Part shown: positions 45,407-57,930 of the stretch, in pieces
How positions within the stretch are numbered: the stretch's first letter is position 1
Layout of the letters: every line of letters starts with the position of its first letter
Origin: Coccinella septempunctata
Taxonomy: Eukaryota; Arthropoda; Insecta; Coleoptera; Coccinellidae
Assembly (NCBI RefSeq): GCF_907165205.1
Contig: NC_058190.1
Location: forward strand, 43,078,116 to 43,142,115
Reading direction: 5' to 3'
Length of the DNA stretch: 64,000 bases
Notes under the pieces: model-generated
What the model was told of the DNA's origin: nothing
What the model saw: the letters and a program-made list of their open reading frames with translations, nothing else
The model's database searches: none
Program-made: the position numbers and the translations under genes

Positions 45407-46976
45407 ATGTTTCGAGATAACGAAGACCGCACGGTCCGTAGGGCAGTGAGAGTAAGAAGAAGAATAAAATCCCTCATCCGCTTGGCTTTCTTCAACGCAT
45501 ACTGGCTGGAAGAGTATGACCCTGATGCCCTCAGCTCTTCCGTTCTCAAGAACGTGCGCGTGATAACCACTCGGAAAAAAATCGACAGTTTGATCAATCT
45601 CCAGCAGAAAGCGATCTTGAATAAACGTGAGGAACATAGAACTGAATCGGAGAGGCGTTATCTTAGTGTAGTTCTTGGAGGCATGAGATGTTTCAAACGA
45701 TATCCTGAAAAGACCAGGAGACATCTTGCGAGGGTAGGCCAGTTCGCTTATTATCCACCTGGCCGGACAATATTGAGGGAGGGTGATCCGCCCTTTGCAT
45801 GGTATTACATCCTTGCAGGAAAAGTGGGTGTGATGCAGATGAAACATACTGTGGATGGACTGAAAGTGGTAGAGGTGGAGTCCTACTACAAAGGTGGGCA
45901 TCACTATCACTATTATGTCTTCTGAGTTAATAACTAACACCTCTTTTGTGATAAGCTTTATATAAAATTTAACATCCTGAGTAAGCCACTGCCTCATTCC
46001 AGGTTACACCTTTGGGGAATTCTCCATGTTACACGGCACTGCAAGAAATAGGTCAATCGTAACAACAGCCCACTGCGAATTCCTGACCATAGAGAAAGAT
46101 GCCTTCAATGCCATCATACGTAGAACAGTCATGCACCACTACAACATCATAACTAACTACGTGAAGAAGCTTCCTTACTTTCAGTCCTTCGATCAGAAAG
46201 AGCTGATCGAAGCTTGCCTGGTAGCCAAGGTGAAAGAGTACGAACACGATGAATTGGTGCTAGGGGATGATGTAGGCTACCCTCACTACGCCTATTTCGT
46301 GATTAGAGGCAATGTGAGAATAATCCATCACCTGATGTTCACAGTACAGTGGGACAAGGTCTTGAAGAGGAATAGATATAAGCTTTACGATCCTTTTTCC
46401 GATCCAAAAAACGATTACTTCGTGAAGAAACTGGACAAGACCGATTTTGCGATAAAAGCCTTGGATGACGAGTTCAGCGCTAAAGAATACCCATGGGAAA
46501 CACATCCTCCGGCGACTGACTACTTTCAGCTAGAAATGGTGAAGAGTTTACCCCCAGAGATCCATACCAGTTTCATCAAAATTTACACGGTGAACGAACT
46601 AGGCTGCTTCAATATTGGGGAGAATTTGAGAAATAGATTCGTGATAGCTGAGGCTTCTCCTTCCACCACCATTTGTCTACTGCTTCCCAACTATTGGTTG
46701 TACAAGAGAAATATTGCTTACATATGGTCGAGACTTGTGTCCCATTTCAATTTGAAGATACCAAACGCGCAGAGGATTTTGAATGAGTACGTCCAGAGGA
46801 GGCAGTGGGAGGTGAAAAAAAGAAAACTGGTAAAAAAGATTCTTACTGGATCTCACTTGTTGAATTCGAACACCATGCATAATGTGCCTTACAGCTTGAG
46901 GATGAAGGAGGATTTGACGTTATACAAGGATGCTTATTCAACTTTTTCGACTATAAGAGGAGCTTGTCATAGATGA
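45407..46976 (+). CDS. Cyclic-nucleotide-binding domain protein (CNBD2-like), two exons
   Basis: Exon 1 is 45,407-45,893 and exon 2 is 46,003-46,976, joined across a 109-bp intron (donor GTGGGC, acceptor CATTCCAG); the frame is kept (G|GT). The product is about 486 residues. Residues 1-60 are basic; the first cNMP-binding fold runs about 90-215 (FAYYPPGRTILREGDPPFAW ... ILAGKVGVMQ), with phosphate-binding cassette FGEFSMLHGTARNRS, in which E168 and R177, the usual ribose and phosphate contacts, are kept. A second, weaker copy follows (LPYFQSFDQKELIEACLVAK ... YFVIRGNVRI), with GE at 368-369 but a shortened cassette. No kinase or channel part. Insect and vertebrate relatives are mostly testis/sperm proteins (family knowledge). 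The start is the first in-frame ATG; a further 5' exon cannot be excluded. ATTAAA at 47,045-47,050. Confidence 0.9.
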
Positions 46977-49900
46977 TATGTTTTATGATTTTAATTTTAT
47001 GGGTTTAATCTTATTTATATTATATTTTATCCATTTGATTATCAATTAAAAGTTTTTATATTGAAAGGATTCTTGATTTTACTCATCATCTAAGGAAGAA
47101 AAAAATGTTCTTAAGGAAATAAAGAAAAGTCAATTCATTTCAAGACTATTCTCTATAAGGCGATATCCAAAAGTGTTACGATCTGAATTGAACTAGCCAA
47201 TTTGCTATCGTCAGGACAACAAAATAGAAAATGTTCCACCCAAAAATAGCAGATGCTGACCATGGTTTCGGCCTAATTTAACCTCGTCAGAGCAACACAG
47301 CTCTTTTTCTGATGAAAAAACGCTGGGAATAAAAAAAACAGATAATAAATAAGAACACATTTAGAACAGAGCTTCTTTTGAAAGTTTGTGTCTCAATTCA
47401 GGGAAAAACTATAATACGACTGATTTAATGTCCAATGATAATGATCAATGAAGGCACTAGGATTACAGGAGAATGCCGAGAACTTTTATTTCAAAAACCC
47501 TATCTCCTACTAAATTGGAAAATTGTGAAACACGCTGTTATCTGATTTTTCAAACGAAGTACAATATTTAACTCGAAAAAAGAACAAGCACATGAAGAAT
47601 TAAGAAACGGTCTTCTCCTCAATTCTTGTGAGAATCTATCAACCTCGCAAATTCTCTACGTCTCTTCTACCACTCCTCGCCTCACACAACAAAACATTCG
47701 TTATTCGATTTTCCCGACAGAAAACTCGTGACTGTCAATTACGTAGAGTTTTATCTGGTATGTACTTGTTCAACCGTTGGAGAAATATTCAAATGATGAA
47801 GTCGTGCAGCTGTCAAGCGACCATCTCCTTTATGGGCTCCAGATCTCTAAATGGCACCAGTATTTTTTACCGAAGTGGTTGGTTTATATTTGTGTTATTG
47901 CAGTTTCTCACAAGCGCTACACATTCTGTGGAGGTTCCGAGAATAGAGAATTGTTTTTATCTGAACGCGAAGTGGAGTAGGAAATTGTTTATTGTGTAGT
48001 ATTTGAGAAAACTGTTCGATTGCAGAATATCAACGATCATTCAGCATTCCGGTAACAGCAAAAGGTATTCAAAGAATATCGTTTGATGTCCAATTCGAGA
48101 TGACGTATTTTATTAGAGTACTTCTATATAGAACTTTCCCATACGTTGACGAGAGTTCGAATCGAGCATAGAAAAGATGATTATTGTTGTAGGATTTATA
48201 ATGCTTATTCTTTCCAAAGTTTCAGCAAGCTATGCCAACTCGTATCTCGTTGTCAAATTCATTAAAGGAAACTGTCAGATCTGACACTTTGTGTTTATCG
48301 AATCACCATTGAATTTGTTTCTGCCTCTTTCTGAATTTCGTTAGAGTCTTTGTTCCTTCGATACTATGGAAGCTTCAGGCTTCAGCCTCTTCAATCCTAT
48401 GGTCTAGCTTAAATTTGTGGGCAACTCTTTGTCAAGCTATTATTTGGTGCTATCTTGTTTGTGTAGGGAGTTTCTCCGGAATATCTTCATCCAAATCAGA
48501 ATAATCAGATTATCTTGTGTTATTGAATATATCAATATATATGTCATTATATCCGTTGCCAGTGCCAAGTCCTCTCACTTGATGCCTAATTGGCTGTAGT
48601 TTGATTTGGTTTACCCTGGTTTTTCTAGCTTTATCAAGTACCTGCTTTGTCATAATGACAGTTTTTTGTTTTTTATCTATACCTACATCTTCAACTTCCC
48701 GACATATTAGATCAGAATCTAGATGCTCTGCCATAAAGCTCTATGCAAACCCTCTTTCATGACAAGGTAATTTCCATCTTTTTATTATATTTCAAGTACC
48801 TTGTTATTGTAATAAATGTCGTTGGGATCATTTGTAGATACTTATCACCTTTTTCATCACCAGGATTTTTATGAGAATCGAATGTTTTTTTACACACCTC
48901 CAAATTCATTATTATTCACACCTCAATAAACTTGACTGTAAAAAATAAACCCATAAGAGTCTTGTACAATAATACGAAAAATCCCCAGAATTGTGGCAAA
49001 TTTATTTGACCTCCCTGATCTCGTGTCTACCCAAAATAATTGTTGTTTATACTCACTATAAAAAACTTTTATTTCTCGATTTTATTACGCAAATTCCAAG
49101 AGTGAAATTGAGTGGTGATCGCATTGCCATAAAGATCCTCTCCTCATTGGGTGCAATGAAACGATCACGAAGTAATGAAAAAGTAATTGGCAGATTGAAT
49201 AAAATATGGTCACACATAAAACCCTGGGCAGGCGATCGAAAGAAATTGAATTTTGTGTTAGTGCCCAAAGGAACGATTTGCAGAAATGAATATAGCGGGC
49301 ACGCCTACGATCGATGGCCAATTGCTTATATGCTTATATTTGCAATAAACGACTGTTACTACTACTATAATTCTAATTCCACTCCATATATGTATCTAGA
49401 TTCTACCACACCTTCTCTTAAAGACTGAGTTTTCTGAGTTTTATCCTCCCAATTTCGAGCTCTCTACAAAAGAGACAATGCAACTGAGCAGCCTCTGCTC
49501 ATCTCTTTTGTGGTAGTCTCGAACGAAAGGTTTTAGCTGTGATGTGGGCTTCTGGAATGTTAGAATTAGGCAACTATGGTCAACTTTTTCTCTCTCATAC
49601 TTTTCTGTATATTTTCCACAACTAGCTCGGTCACTATGTCTCTGGTTTTTTGCCATGGAGGGGATGTATTTCTCCAGGAGTTTGCTGACAGCTACTCAGG
49701 CTTAATTCTTAAAGGGATTCCGATGGACCGGTCCCAATTATTCATTCATAATCTTGATCTTTCTTATTCGAATGCGCTAAGGACTCATTCCAAAATTCTT
49801 TTCTGGTCGGAATAAATATTAGATGAGATGTAATCTGATGATTAGACCTTATCATCTGAGTTAAGCCCATTAGAACTGAATCGAGGTGCCAATTATTATA

Positions 49901-50292
49901 ACACATTTTGAAATGACTACGCTACCTACTGAATTATTTATCGATGTCGCTCTTTTACAAACAATCAACGCTGCTGGAGCAATGAGTTTTTATAGATGCC
50001 AATTTACAGAGAATGAACAGAAAATGCCGGCTATAATTGTATAAAACACGAATCTGTCGCTTTCGATGTGAGCTTCATTCGATGTGACTCGATATAACAA
50101 TGTTTTTTCTCAATATTTGATATTCGGGGATAATTTATGAATATTATTTATTGGCGGTGATACTTAGATGATATCTACGTTGAAGAATATTGCGAATTCA
50201 GCTTTCGAGAATTTTATTTTCTGAAGAGAAAATCAATAAGTGCCATAATTTTTTTTTCTTTTCATAAAAAGAAAGAAACAGCTATAATTATA
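46977..50292. other. Intergenic; a few open frames of unknown nature
   Basis: A phrase near 47,262-47,290 (ATGGTTTCGGCC ... CCTCGTCAGAG) recalls retroelement ends. Open frames at 47,628-47,999 (+), 48,510-48,734 (-), 48,991-49,428 (+, no ATG start) and 49,441-49,656 (-) show no family similarity or splice support. Confidence 0.35.
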
Positions 50293-50631
50293 TACAGGGT
50301 TAGAAATATCGAGAACCGTTAGAAATACAGGGTAGCTTAAATCACGAAAAATTTGCGTTATTCAAGGATGAGTGGGTGGGTGTAAACAGTTTCCAAACAT
50401 CTCTGATGGTTCCTGAGATATCTCGAAAAAACTGAAAATCAAGATTATCGTTTTTGCTTCATAACTCATTTGTTTTTGGAGATAACTATACGAAATTCGT
50501 TTTGTAGTCATAATCCTATATAGCGATTATACTGGTGTACCTTTACTACTTTTTTGTAATTTAAGCCACCCTTTATTTTTAACGGTTTTCGATATTCCTA
50601 TAGTCAGCCTCTAAATAGTTCTAACCCTGTA
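50293..50631. mobile_element. 335-bp MITE with TA duplication
   Basis: Ends CAGGGTTAGAAATA (left) and TAGTTCTAACCCTG (right, ending 50,629), TA on both sides. The inverted similarity continues inward for about 70 bp: ATCGAGAACCGTTAGAAATA, then GGGTAGCTTAAAT pairs with ATTTAAGCCACCC and TATTTTTAACGGTTTTCGAT. Non-coding, Tc1/mariner-type target. Confidence 0.85.
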
Positions 50632-52027
50632 TAATAATAACATCTAAAATGGTTTAAAAACCAAGACTCTAACATACAGAAAAGATATTGGAGATTCCAT
50701 CGAATTTGCTGAACATATTTTCCAGATGGGTGTCTGCAGTGGAATTAGATGGCGCTGAAGTACTTAATACTTCACAGTCTCCTCTTTTATTTAGAATCTC
50801 CCAATTCTAAGCGTTTTCCATCGTTTTTCGTGGTCGTTTTGTTGCTCTGAAGAGGTTAAAAGCGAATCTATAGATGTTATTGTCTTCAAAGGTTACGACG
50901 AGTACTAACTTTCTGAATTGATTCTTGTTATTGCATTTATGCACTATTGAGGCCTTATCCCATTTTCATTAGAGTTTAAATGCATTACTTGTATAAATTT
51001 ACACCTTCAGCCTAATATGAAGATGACTTTTATATTAGAAAGTTACAGAGGGGACTTGATTTACCAAAATTATAGCAGTTTCGGCTATTTAATTCGATCT
51101 ATTATGAAAATCAATCAGTTCAAGTTCAAAAAGAACATTCACTTATGATTTCAGTGCAATTGTCCTCATTATTATGCATCATCATCCTTTTTTGCTAAAT
51201 AAGACATAATGTATTTCACGTAGATTCTACAGAAGCGCAAAAACATTACTCTGTATCATCCAGCTTCTAAAAATATCTTGTAAAAAATGATTCGAGCAAT
51301 TTTGGATACAGTGCACTGTATAGTGGAAACTATTTTATTAGAATACATATCCCAAAGAAGAACTGAATAGTAATTTCTTGTCTATGGCTTAGTAGAAGTA
51401 GAAAATTGTATCAAAGAACCAGAAAATTCAGGGCAATTGCATACTGGAAACCTGATTAAGATATAACTTAAAGTCAATTTCGGATTAGATTCTATCGCGC
51501 TGTCGAAACACCCAAATTAAGATTTTTATCGAACACGTGACTCGTAAACATCACGAATATGATATAGGTACGCCAAAAACTGGTATTGGCTAGTGGAGCT
51601 ATCAAATGGGATCTATTCCATTTCAATTGATTCCGACACGAAGTACTGGAAACGGTATCGATCTTTCATCATAAAACTGTTACGGTCTGGGCTATCTGAT
51701 ACAATCAAAGATTTCCTAACCGTCTAAGGACATACAAGATATCGGGTAACGAACAACTTTTCCAGTAACCGCGTGAAAGGTGATCAAGATAGAGTCTTAT
51801 CGACACCAGATCAGATACGGTCACCTTTTCAATTACGCCTGGAAATATTGATTACCTCTTACAAACATTGCTTTATGTTCTGCGATCTTATCACCCTCAT
51901 TGTTAAAACTGAATAATAAATCATACAGAGTGCATCAGATAATCATTTCGAGTCGGCCTCACAAACCATCTAATTGAATGAGTAGCACATCTCACCAGAT
52001 TTTACTCAATCTTCATAGAGAAATGTA
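50632..52027. other. Intergenic, nothing recognised
   Basis: No supported feature. Confidence 0.45.
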
Positions 52028-52942
52028 TAGTAGTCCGGGAGAGTTGAACCCCTTTTCACACTGAAGCCACTGTATCTGTAAATGGTAGCAACTCATTTTT
52101 TTGCGTGAAGATATGATGCCCAAATAGGTAACGATAGATAATAGTAGAGAGATGGTGTGATGAACATTTTGAGTACAGCAATTCTTTTTTTATGAATCTA
52201 AAATTGGCTCATGTCTCCCTAACCCATGGGAGAGTTGAACAGGGGGTGAGAGAGACTTGACCATAACTTTGTTTATCAGGAAAAACATTGAAAGACAACA
52301 ATTTCCAATGACCAACGATTGTCTATGTCAAGGTTTTCATCATCAGATATAATCAGCGTATGAAATACAAATTTTCTATTTCAGAGTCACTCACTCTCAC
52401 TTATTTCCGAGATGTTTTTTACTTTTTTGAACCTTTGTATATTTTTTTATATTCATTTCTATTATTCAATTTTCTTCTTCTGAAGCAAACTATTATCAAA
52501 CCTCAATGCGGGAAACTTGGACCCCTGATAATGTCTCCTAAACATAGCATGGGTCAAGTCTCCCGCACTCCCTTTTAGTCTATTCAACAGATGTTTTTTC
52601 GAAACTTTTACAACTATTATTAACAAAGCTCATCGTTTAAAAAAAATATTGATGAACGCAATGAAACTAAATAACACCACGCATCTATTAAACTTTTCAG
52701 ACAGTGTAACAAACAAAAATTATTCAATTTCTTACTTCCTAACAAAAAGTCACGTTCAACCCTCTCACTCCCGAACTGTTCTGAATTTGGGCAAAATGGA
52801 CTAAATGGAGCAGCTATTAGTTGTACCTTGTTACGAGTATGTTGCAAGCTATTTACGATACCGGTAGCGAGAAATTTGAATTGAAATATTTGAGGTGGTT
52901 CAAGTCTCCTACCTGAGCAAGTCTCCCGGACTCCCCCTACTA
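52028..52942. mobile_element. 0.9 kb element with GGGAGA(G/C)TTGA subterminal repeats
   Basis: Left end TAGTAGTCCGGGAGAGTTGA; right end on the complement TAGTAGGGGGAGTCCGGGAG then ACTTG. The motif GGGAGAGTTGAAC or its GAGACTTGACC form recurs near 52,035, 52,229 and 52,250 and, inverted, near 52,550, 52,745 and 52,895-52,915. TA borders fit a Tc1/mariner/pogo-type target. The layout (short ends plus recurring subterminal motif) parallels the pogo-like elements at 1,630 and 29,013, although the motif differs. No transposase. Confidence 0.65.
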
Positions 52943-53219
52943 GATCTTCATAAAAAGTGTGAAATTTAGACAATTAAATCACAATCCTTTACCGGGATAA
53001 ATGATTGTGATGCGTAGACGGTTCTGCCGCTATCATTGGTTTGAGGCCTCTAGAAGATTAAGGTCTAAGAAGCAACAGATAACAGCAAATAATTAATTAC
53101 TACTACTCGTTTTATTAGCGAAAGTGTCTTGAATATATCGAAATTAGACAGTACAAATATGAAGTCAAAAAACCTAATACAATTATATGATGGACCAATA
53201 AGCAGTGGCGGCACGCGGT

Positions 53220-53290
53220 TATATAAACCGAGTAATGGGTTCAAGTATTCTCAGTCAATCAATAGTTTCCCAGATTGATTTTCTTTGAAG
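53220..53290 (+). promoter_or_regulatory. Core promoter and 5' UTR: TATA plus TCAGT initiator
   Basis: TATATAAA at 53,220-53,227 is followed 33 bp later by CTCAGTCAATC (initiator TCAGT, start site about 53,253), the standard arthropod spacing. A 38-nt leader runs to the ATG at 53,291. This is the best promoter in the window by shape. Confidence 0.65.
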
Positions 53291-53296
53291 ATGAAG
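53291..53296 (+). CDS. Six-base first coding exon (Met-Lys) of an unidentified gene
   Basis: ATGAAG is followed at once by GTGAGT, a consensus donor. A two-codon first exon ending in Lys, with TATA and initiator just upstream, is the usual form of insect secreted and cuticular protein genes, where exon 2 completes the signal peptide. I could not find a convincing exon 2 (acceptor followed by a hydrophobic frame) between 53,300 and 64,000, so the rest may lie outside the window, or this may be a remnant. Confidence 0.5.
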
Positions 53297-53302
53297 GTGA
53301 GT

Positions 53303-55143
53303 AATTTTCTTTGCCAGGAAAATCAAACTTACTAGAATAATTTCTCAAAATTAAATCTACATTAGTTTCGCTTATATATTTGAAACATATTCAGAATACT
53401 GAAATCTGATGATCAAGGTTGAAGAATCTTACGAAGAACAAGAAATGAAGAAATCTCTTTTACCATTACTATGATTTTAAAAATGGTGAGTGGATATTTA
53501 GAATCATTTAATAGTGTGATAACTTATTGTTGGAAATTAGGTTGGTTTAGGATAAATTCTTCTTCAATGAAACGCACTTTGTGAAACAATCTGTATATTG
53601 ATTCAATCGATTTAACGGAATTTATCTCAACACTTATTCTATAAATTAACTTATTTTATCACATTTGGAGATGTGCAACAGAATAATTTCAATACTTTGT
53701 CCTGAACTTATTTAAAATGAAGATTCTCTGCATGACTGCGCCAACTGCAAGATAATCATATCATCGAATTAATGTGTTATTGTCAGGTATAATAAGGTGT
53801 TTATGGCGTTTATGCTCGTTAAATTAAGTGAACTTGTTTAATGAATGCAAAAGATGAAAGATACTGACGGTAAACATAAGATTAGCTTCCTCCGGTTGTT
53901 CAATCTTAACCCAGAGGTATACAAAGTAAGTTATTATAAGATAATTTCTCATTTCTTAAAATCTCAGACTTGCTGATAGCGATCAATCTGGGATGTTACA
54001 GAATCACCTGCGTATTATAGTAGGTACATAGTTATGAGCAATCACACCAATGAAACGTTTTTTTCCATTCCGTGGAAAGTTGAATTTGACAGAAAAATTG
54101 CAGAAAGTTTTTCTTTACTCGAAGAAATTTTCTTTGTAATGAAAGATCGACTTGCTAAGTTTAGTAAATAGTTGTTTCAGTGTTGTGCACAAAAGCTTTC
54201 GTTTCCTGTACAAAAAAATCATGAATGGGAACATGAGAGCTTGACGTTTCAAGTTATGTGTAACTTTTTTTCCTTTTGAAAGACTCACATTCTTCATTCT
54301 GTGTAGATCAAGGAAACAGAAGTATAGTGCTTGTCTTATGGAGACTTCTATAAAAAATTTTAACTTTTCCAAATCACACTTTTTGATGTTTGCTGATTAT
54401 ATAGGATGAGAAAATAGTTCTTCATAATTTTGAGCAGCCACTATCTGATCAATGCTATATTGCATTATAGTAATCAACTATAAAACATCATTCCTTGCTT
54501 TCAAACAAGAAGGTAGCACAAGCTTCGAGTCATCAAGCAAAATTCTGCGAAACCTCAATGAGATTCCTTGCATTAACCATAATCAATGATCACAGTGACA
54601 AAGGAGAATTTATCAATTTAAATAACAACAGAAAAAGTTGCAAAACAACTGCTTTCTTTGCCCTCCCGAACATCAATTCAACCTGTTTCTTCGAGCAAGC
54701 CATTCATCTCAACCGACAGCCGGGATTTTCAATTCACAAGTCGGCCAAACAGAAGTTGCTACATCATGAAATGCAGAAGTAGTGGACGTAAGAAAGAGGA
54801 ATGCAATGATGGAGCATCTTCGAAAGCATCAAGATAGAGCGGAGAGATAAGCCCTGGCCCAGAACGATTGTAATTGGGTCCACCATACGAACAATGCTAA
54901 TATTTACGTGCAGATCCGTACGAAAGAAGATCTGGTTTAACATTCTTTTCGTATATCTGCCATTCGAGGATAATTACATAGAAAACCTTTAAATTTGTGC
55001 ATACTATTAATATCAATAGCAAATGTCAAAAATTATGACTGTTAGGCAGATGACAGTTAAGACTTCTTCCATGTTTTCTTTTTATTATTAAAGAAACTTA
55101 TTTTTTGTAGGGTGCTGACTAAAGATGCGGCAAAAATGAGATA
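53303..55143. other. Possible first intron or intergenic
   Basis: No recognised exon. Frames at 54,115-54,372 (-) and 54,495-54,782 (+) lack signals. Confidence 0.4.
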
Positions 55144-55399
55144 TACAGCGGGTTTCATAAAATTTTGATTGTCCGATCAACAATTTCACAGTTACTCAAT
55201 TTCCAAGACGAAATTACTAAAACCTTATCATTTCTGAATAAATTGAAGCGGTAGCAATTGAAAACAGTTGAATGGACGTATGAACATCATAATTTGATGC
55301 GAGAATGATATTCTGAATTATTATCGATTGAAAACAAACTAACGTCTATTTGTCAATCAAGCGTTGATTCCCCGATCAAGCTTTATGAAACCCGGTGTA
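55144..55399. mobile_element. 252-bp MITE with TA duplication
   Basis: Left CAGCGGGTTTCATAAAATTT; right complement CACCGGGTTTCATAAAGCTT, then both GATT/GATC. TA flanks at 55,144-55,145 and 55,398-55,399. A decayed relative begins at 44,554 (AGCAGGTTTCATATAAC) inside the 1.4 kb element, sharing CATTTCTGAATA, TTGAA(T)GGACGTAT blocks. Confidence 0.8.
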
Positions 55400-55565
55400 A
55401 ATGTGTCATTTGAATGTTTCTCAAGTGATATTTCGTTGAAATTGTTAAAATTCGTTCATAATCAACGAAAATATGGGGTCATTCGTACACTATTTGTTTT
55501 TATTGGTGTTTTAAGGGGTTGAAACCCATTAAACTATTCACATTATTTCTCGAAAGATGCAAATT

Positions 55566-56208
55566 CCCGTTTGTACCAATCCCCCTTAAAATGAGTAGGT
55601 ACTTAACTAAGCGTAGTTTAAAGTTAATGGACCCTTAATTTTATTTCCAGTTGCACGACTGCGGTTTAACAGAATCTTAAGTAAGGGGCCCTTAAGTTTT
55701 GATATCTAGTGATATTTCAGTTTTTTATTTTGGTGCAACTTCATTCTAGTCCAATAAAGCATTTTCATTGGTTGGCCGGTTGAAGATGATAGTTGTCCAT
55801 TGAACTAAAGAAAGAAAGAAAACTTTCTTTAGTTCAATGTAGTTGTCATTTCACCTAACTTTATTGTCCTGTCAGTCACTGTCAAGTAAACTATTATATT
55901 ATTATCAAAGAATGACAACTTTTTGTTGCTGAATTAGCATTATTATTGATTATGAAATGGATTGTCAAATAAAAGGTACTTGACGTTATTAGAAAAACCA
56001 CAGCAGTTCTGTAGCCAGTTTATGAGTTCAACAAATTATTTTAGGTTAGAATCCCGCCCTTAAATACCTAAGTGGTCATTACAGGAGCGCTTAAATTTAA
56101 GGCTAGCTTTAGCCATTTGAATGTCACTTAACAGTTGGTGCAACGAAATTTAAGTTAAGGATTCATTTTAAGGGACACTTAACACTAAGTGCGTTTGGTG
56201 CAAACGGG
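55566..56208. mobile_element. 643-bp inverted-repeat element (CCCGTTTG(T/C)ACCAA ends)
   Basis: The left end CCCGTTTGTACCAAT pairs with the right end TTGGTGCAAACGGG (ending 56,208), and CCCTTAAAATGA on the left with TCATTTTAAGGG on the right. The interior is rich in CTTAAG/TTAAG motifs and GGTGCAAC. This end style is common in insect PIF/Harbinger-like MITEs, but no 3-bp duplication is visible, so the class is uncertain. Contains the stem-loop at 55,798-55,839. Confidence 0.7.
55798..55839. repeat. Perfect 17-bp stem-loop
   Basis: CATTGAACTAAAGAAAG (55,798-55,814), loop AAAGAAAA, then the exact complement CTTTCTTTAGTTCAATG (55,823-55,839). Confidence 0.9.
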
Positions 56209-57930
56209 TCTTAGTGTTATTTTTCAAACGTTTTCTGAGAAAAACGTCTTGAAACATTAGAAAACTGACGCACGTTAGAAATATTAGAATGAAAGAATGA
56301 TCTGTTATCTATTTATTGCAGATTAAAAGTGTTTACACTTATCTAATTCTATAGAATTAGATAGGGTGGAAGCCGTCGATTAGAATAGATGAAGGATTTG
56401 GAAGCTTTTTTTCATAGATTATTTGAAAAGAAATGGGAAGAGACATATTTTCTGGAATACTTCAAGAATCATTACTTCAAATTGCAACGTTTATTCGTCC
56501 AGAAGTAATCATTCTCCGGAACTGTAATCTCTCATTTAAGAATTCAGCGATAATTGGCGTACCTACATAATTCCGCAATTTTCGAATTAATCGGCTGAAA
56601 ATTTTTCAAAGCAGGAACGAAGTAATTATTCTAATCAGAAAACAAATTGCATACAAGGAATGCACGTCCAATACCCATAGCAAAGACGATTACATCCACT
56701 CAATTGAACCTCGACTCTAATTGAATCTTCTTCTGTTAAGATGGATTGAACGCAGAAGGTGAACAATTTGTTACGTGGATTAAAATTATAAGCCACACGG
56801 CCTAGCAACTTCATTATCGGGATACGGAGAGAAATTGAAATAATCGATGATCTGACATCATTATAGATGTTCGGATATTTTTCACGGTGGATTATACGGC
56901 GTGTTTCCTTCGGCTTTGTACATTGTGCGATTTAATAGGGTCCGTGATTAAATTCGGATCACAAAGAGAGCCATTACTCACCTTACAAGTTCAGCTCGAA
57001 ATATGCCAGTTGAAAAATATCATTGGATCCACAGCTGGACTTGCCAGAATTTTACATCGTGATTATCTCTCCCTCAATATCGAATGAGGCCTCCTCTATC
57101 TCTATTCGTCATGGTGTCCATGAGGTTCTGAATAAACGTTTGAGGAACGTGAAAGCATTGGCGAGCTGTTGTAATGTCTGCGGTGGGTCAGGTAAGCAGT
57201 GTAATTGCTGTGACATTGCAGACCCTAGACATATGTTCAATTCAATGGGACGTTTTGCATCCCTATCTCCAAACCTAATCGACAAAATAGCTACAAATAG
57301 AATAGTATACCTTTCTACAATCCTCATAGTAATTTCTAAATTTTATGAAGAAAATAGATGAAAAAATTCCCAATCCTGAAACTACAAACGATCCACTTTT
57401 CGCATATTTGTATTTTTATAATGGTTATAGTGTATTCGACAAGATATACTTGTCACATCATCATTGAATCCTGAAAATGCATCGTGATGCACGAATGAGA
57501 AAGACAAGAAGGACATATTTCCATCGACAAGGTCGATCGTGATACCTGTCAACAACTCCTCCCCCATCCATAAATATCCTCAAGCACAAGGCTGCATTTT
57601 ATGAGGTCATTCGAGAGGCGATTTTTGTCCCATGTACCGGATGATTCACCGAGATGGAAAATTTACAGATTTCCTTTCAATTATCGTAGCTGACTCTGGT
57701 CTGGTATGGCCATTTTATCAGAAGATCTTCGGCAAGTTTTTCATCATAATTATTGGTAGGCTCATTTTAGATGCCTTCGACTGGTATTCAAGCAAGGTTG
57801 CTAAAAAGTATCTAGAAAAAATCCTATTGAATAAGTTTTAATATCTTAGAAGAACTGAAAACTCAGACCATTTTTAATCGTTCTTTCTCATTATCTGCTC
57901 AATGAGCTCTCAGGAGCTCTATGGTCTATG
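56209..57930. other. Intergenic, nothing recognised
   Basis: A frame at 57,023-57,361 (+) contains CCNVCGGSGKQCNCCD, a Cys-rich patch, but it has no start context or known fold. Confidence 0.35.

Noticed and set aside
48991..49428. 145-codon plus-strand open frame
   Set aside because: Non-ATG start, low-complexity Tyr/Asn/Ser tail, no family resemblance.
52620..52973. 117-codon minus-strand frame
   Set aside because: It runs across the terminal repeat and border of the 52 kb element, so it cannot be one natural protein.
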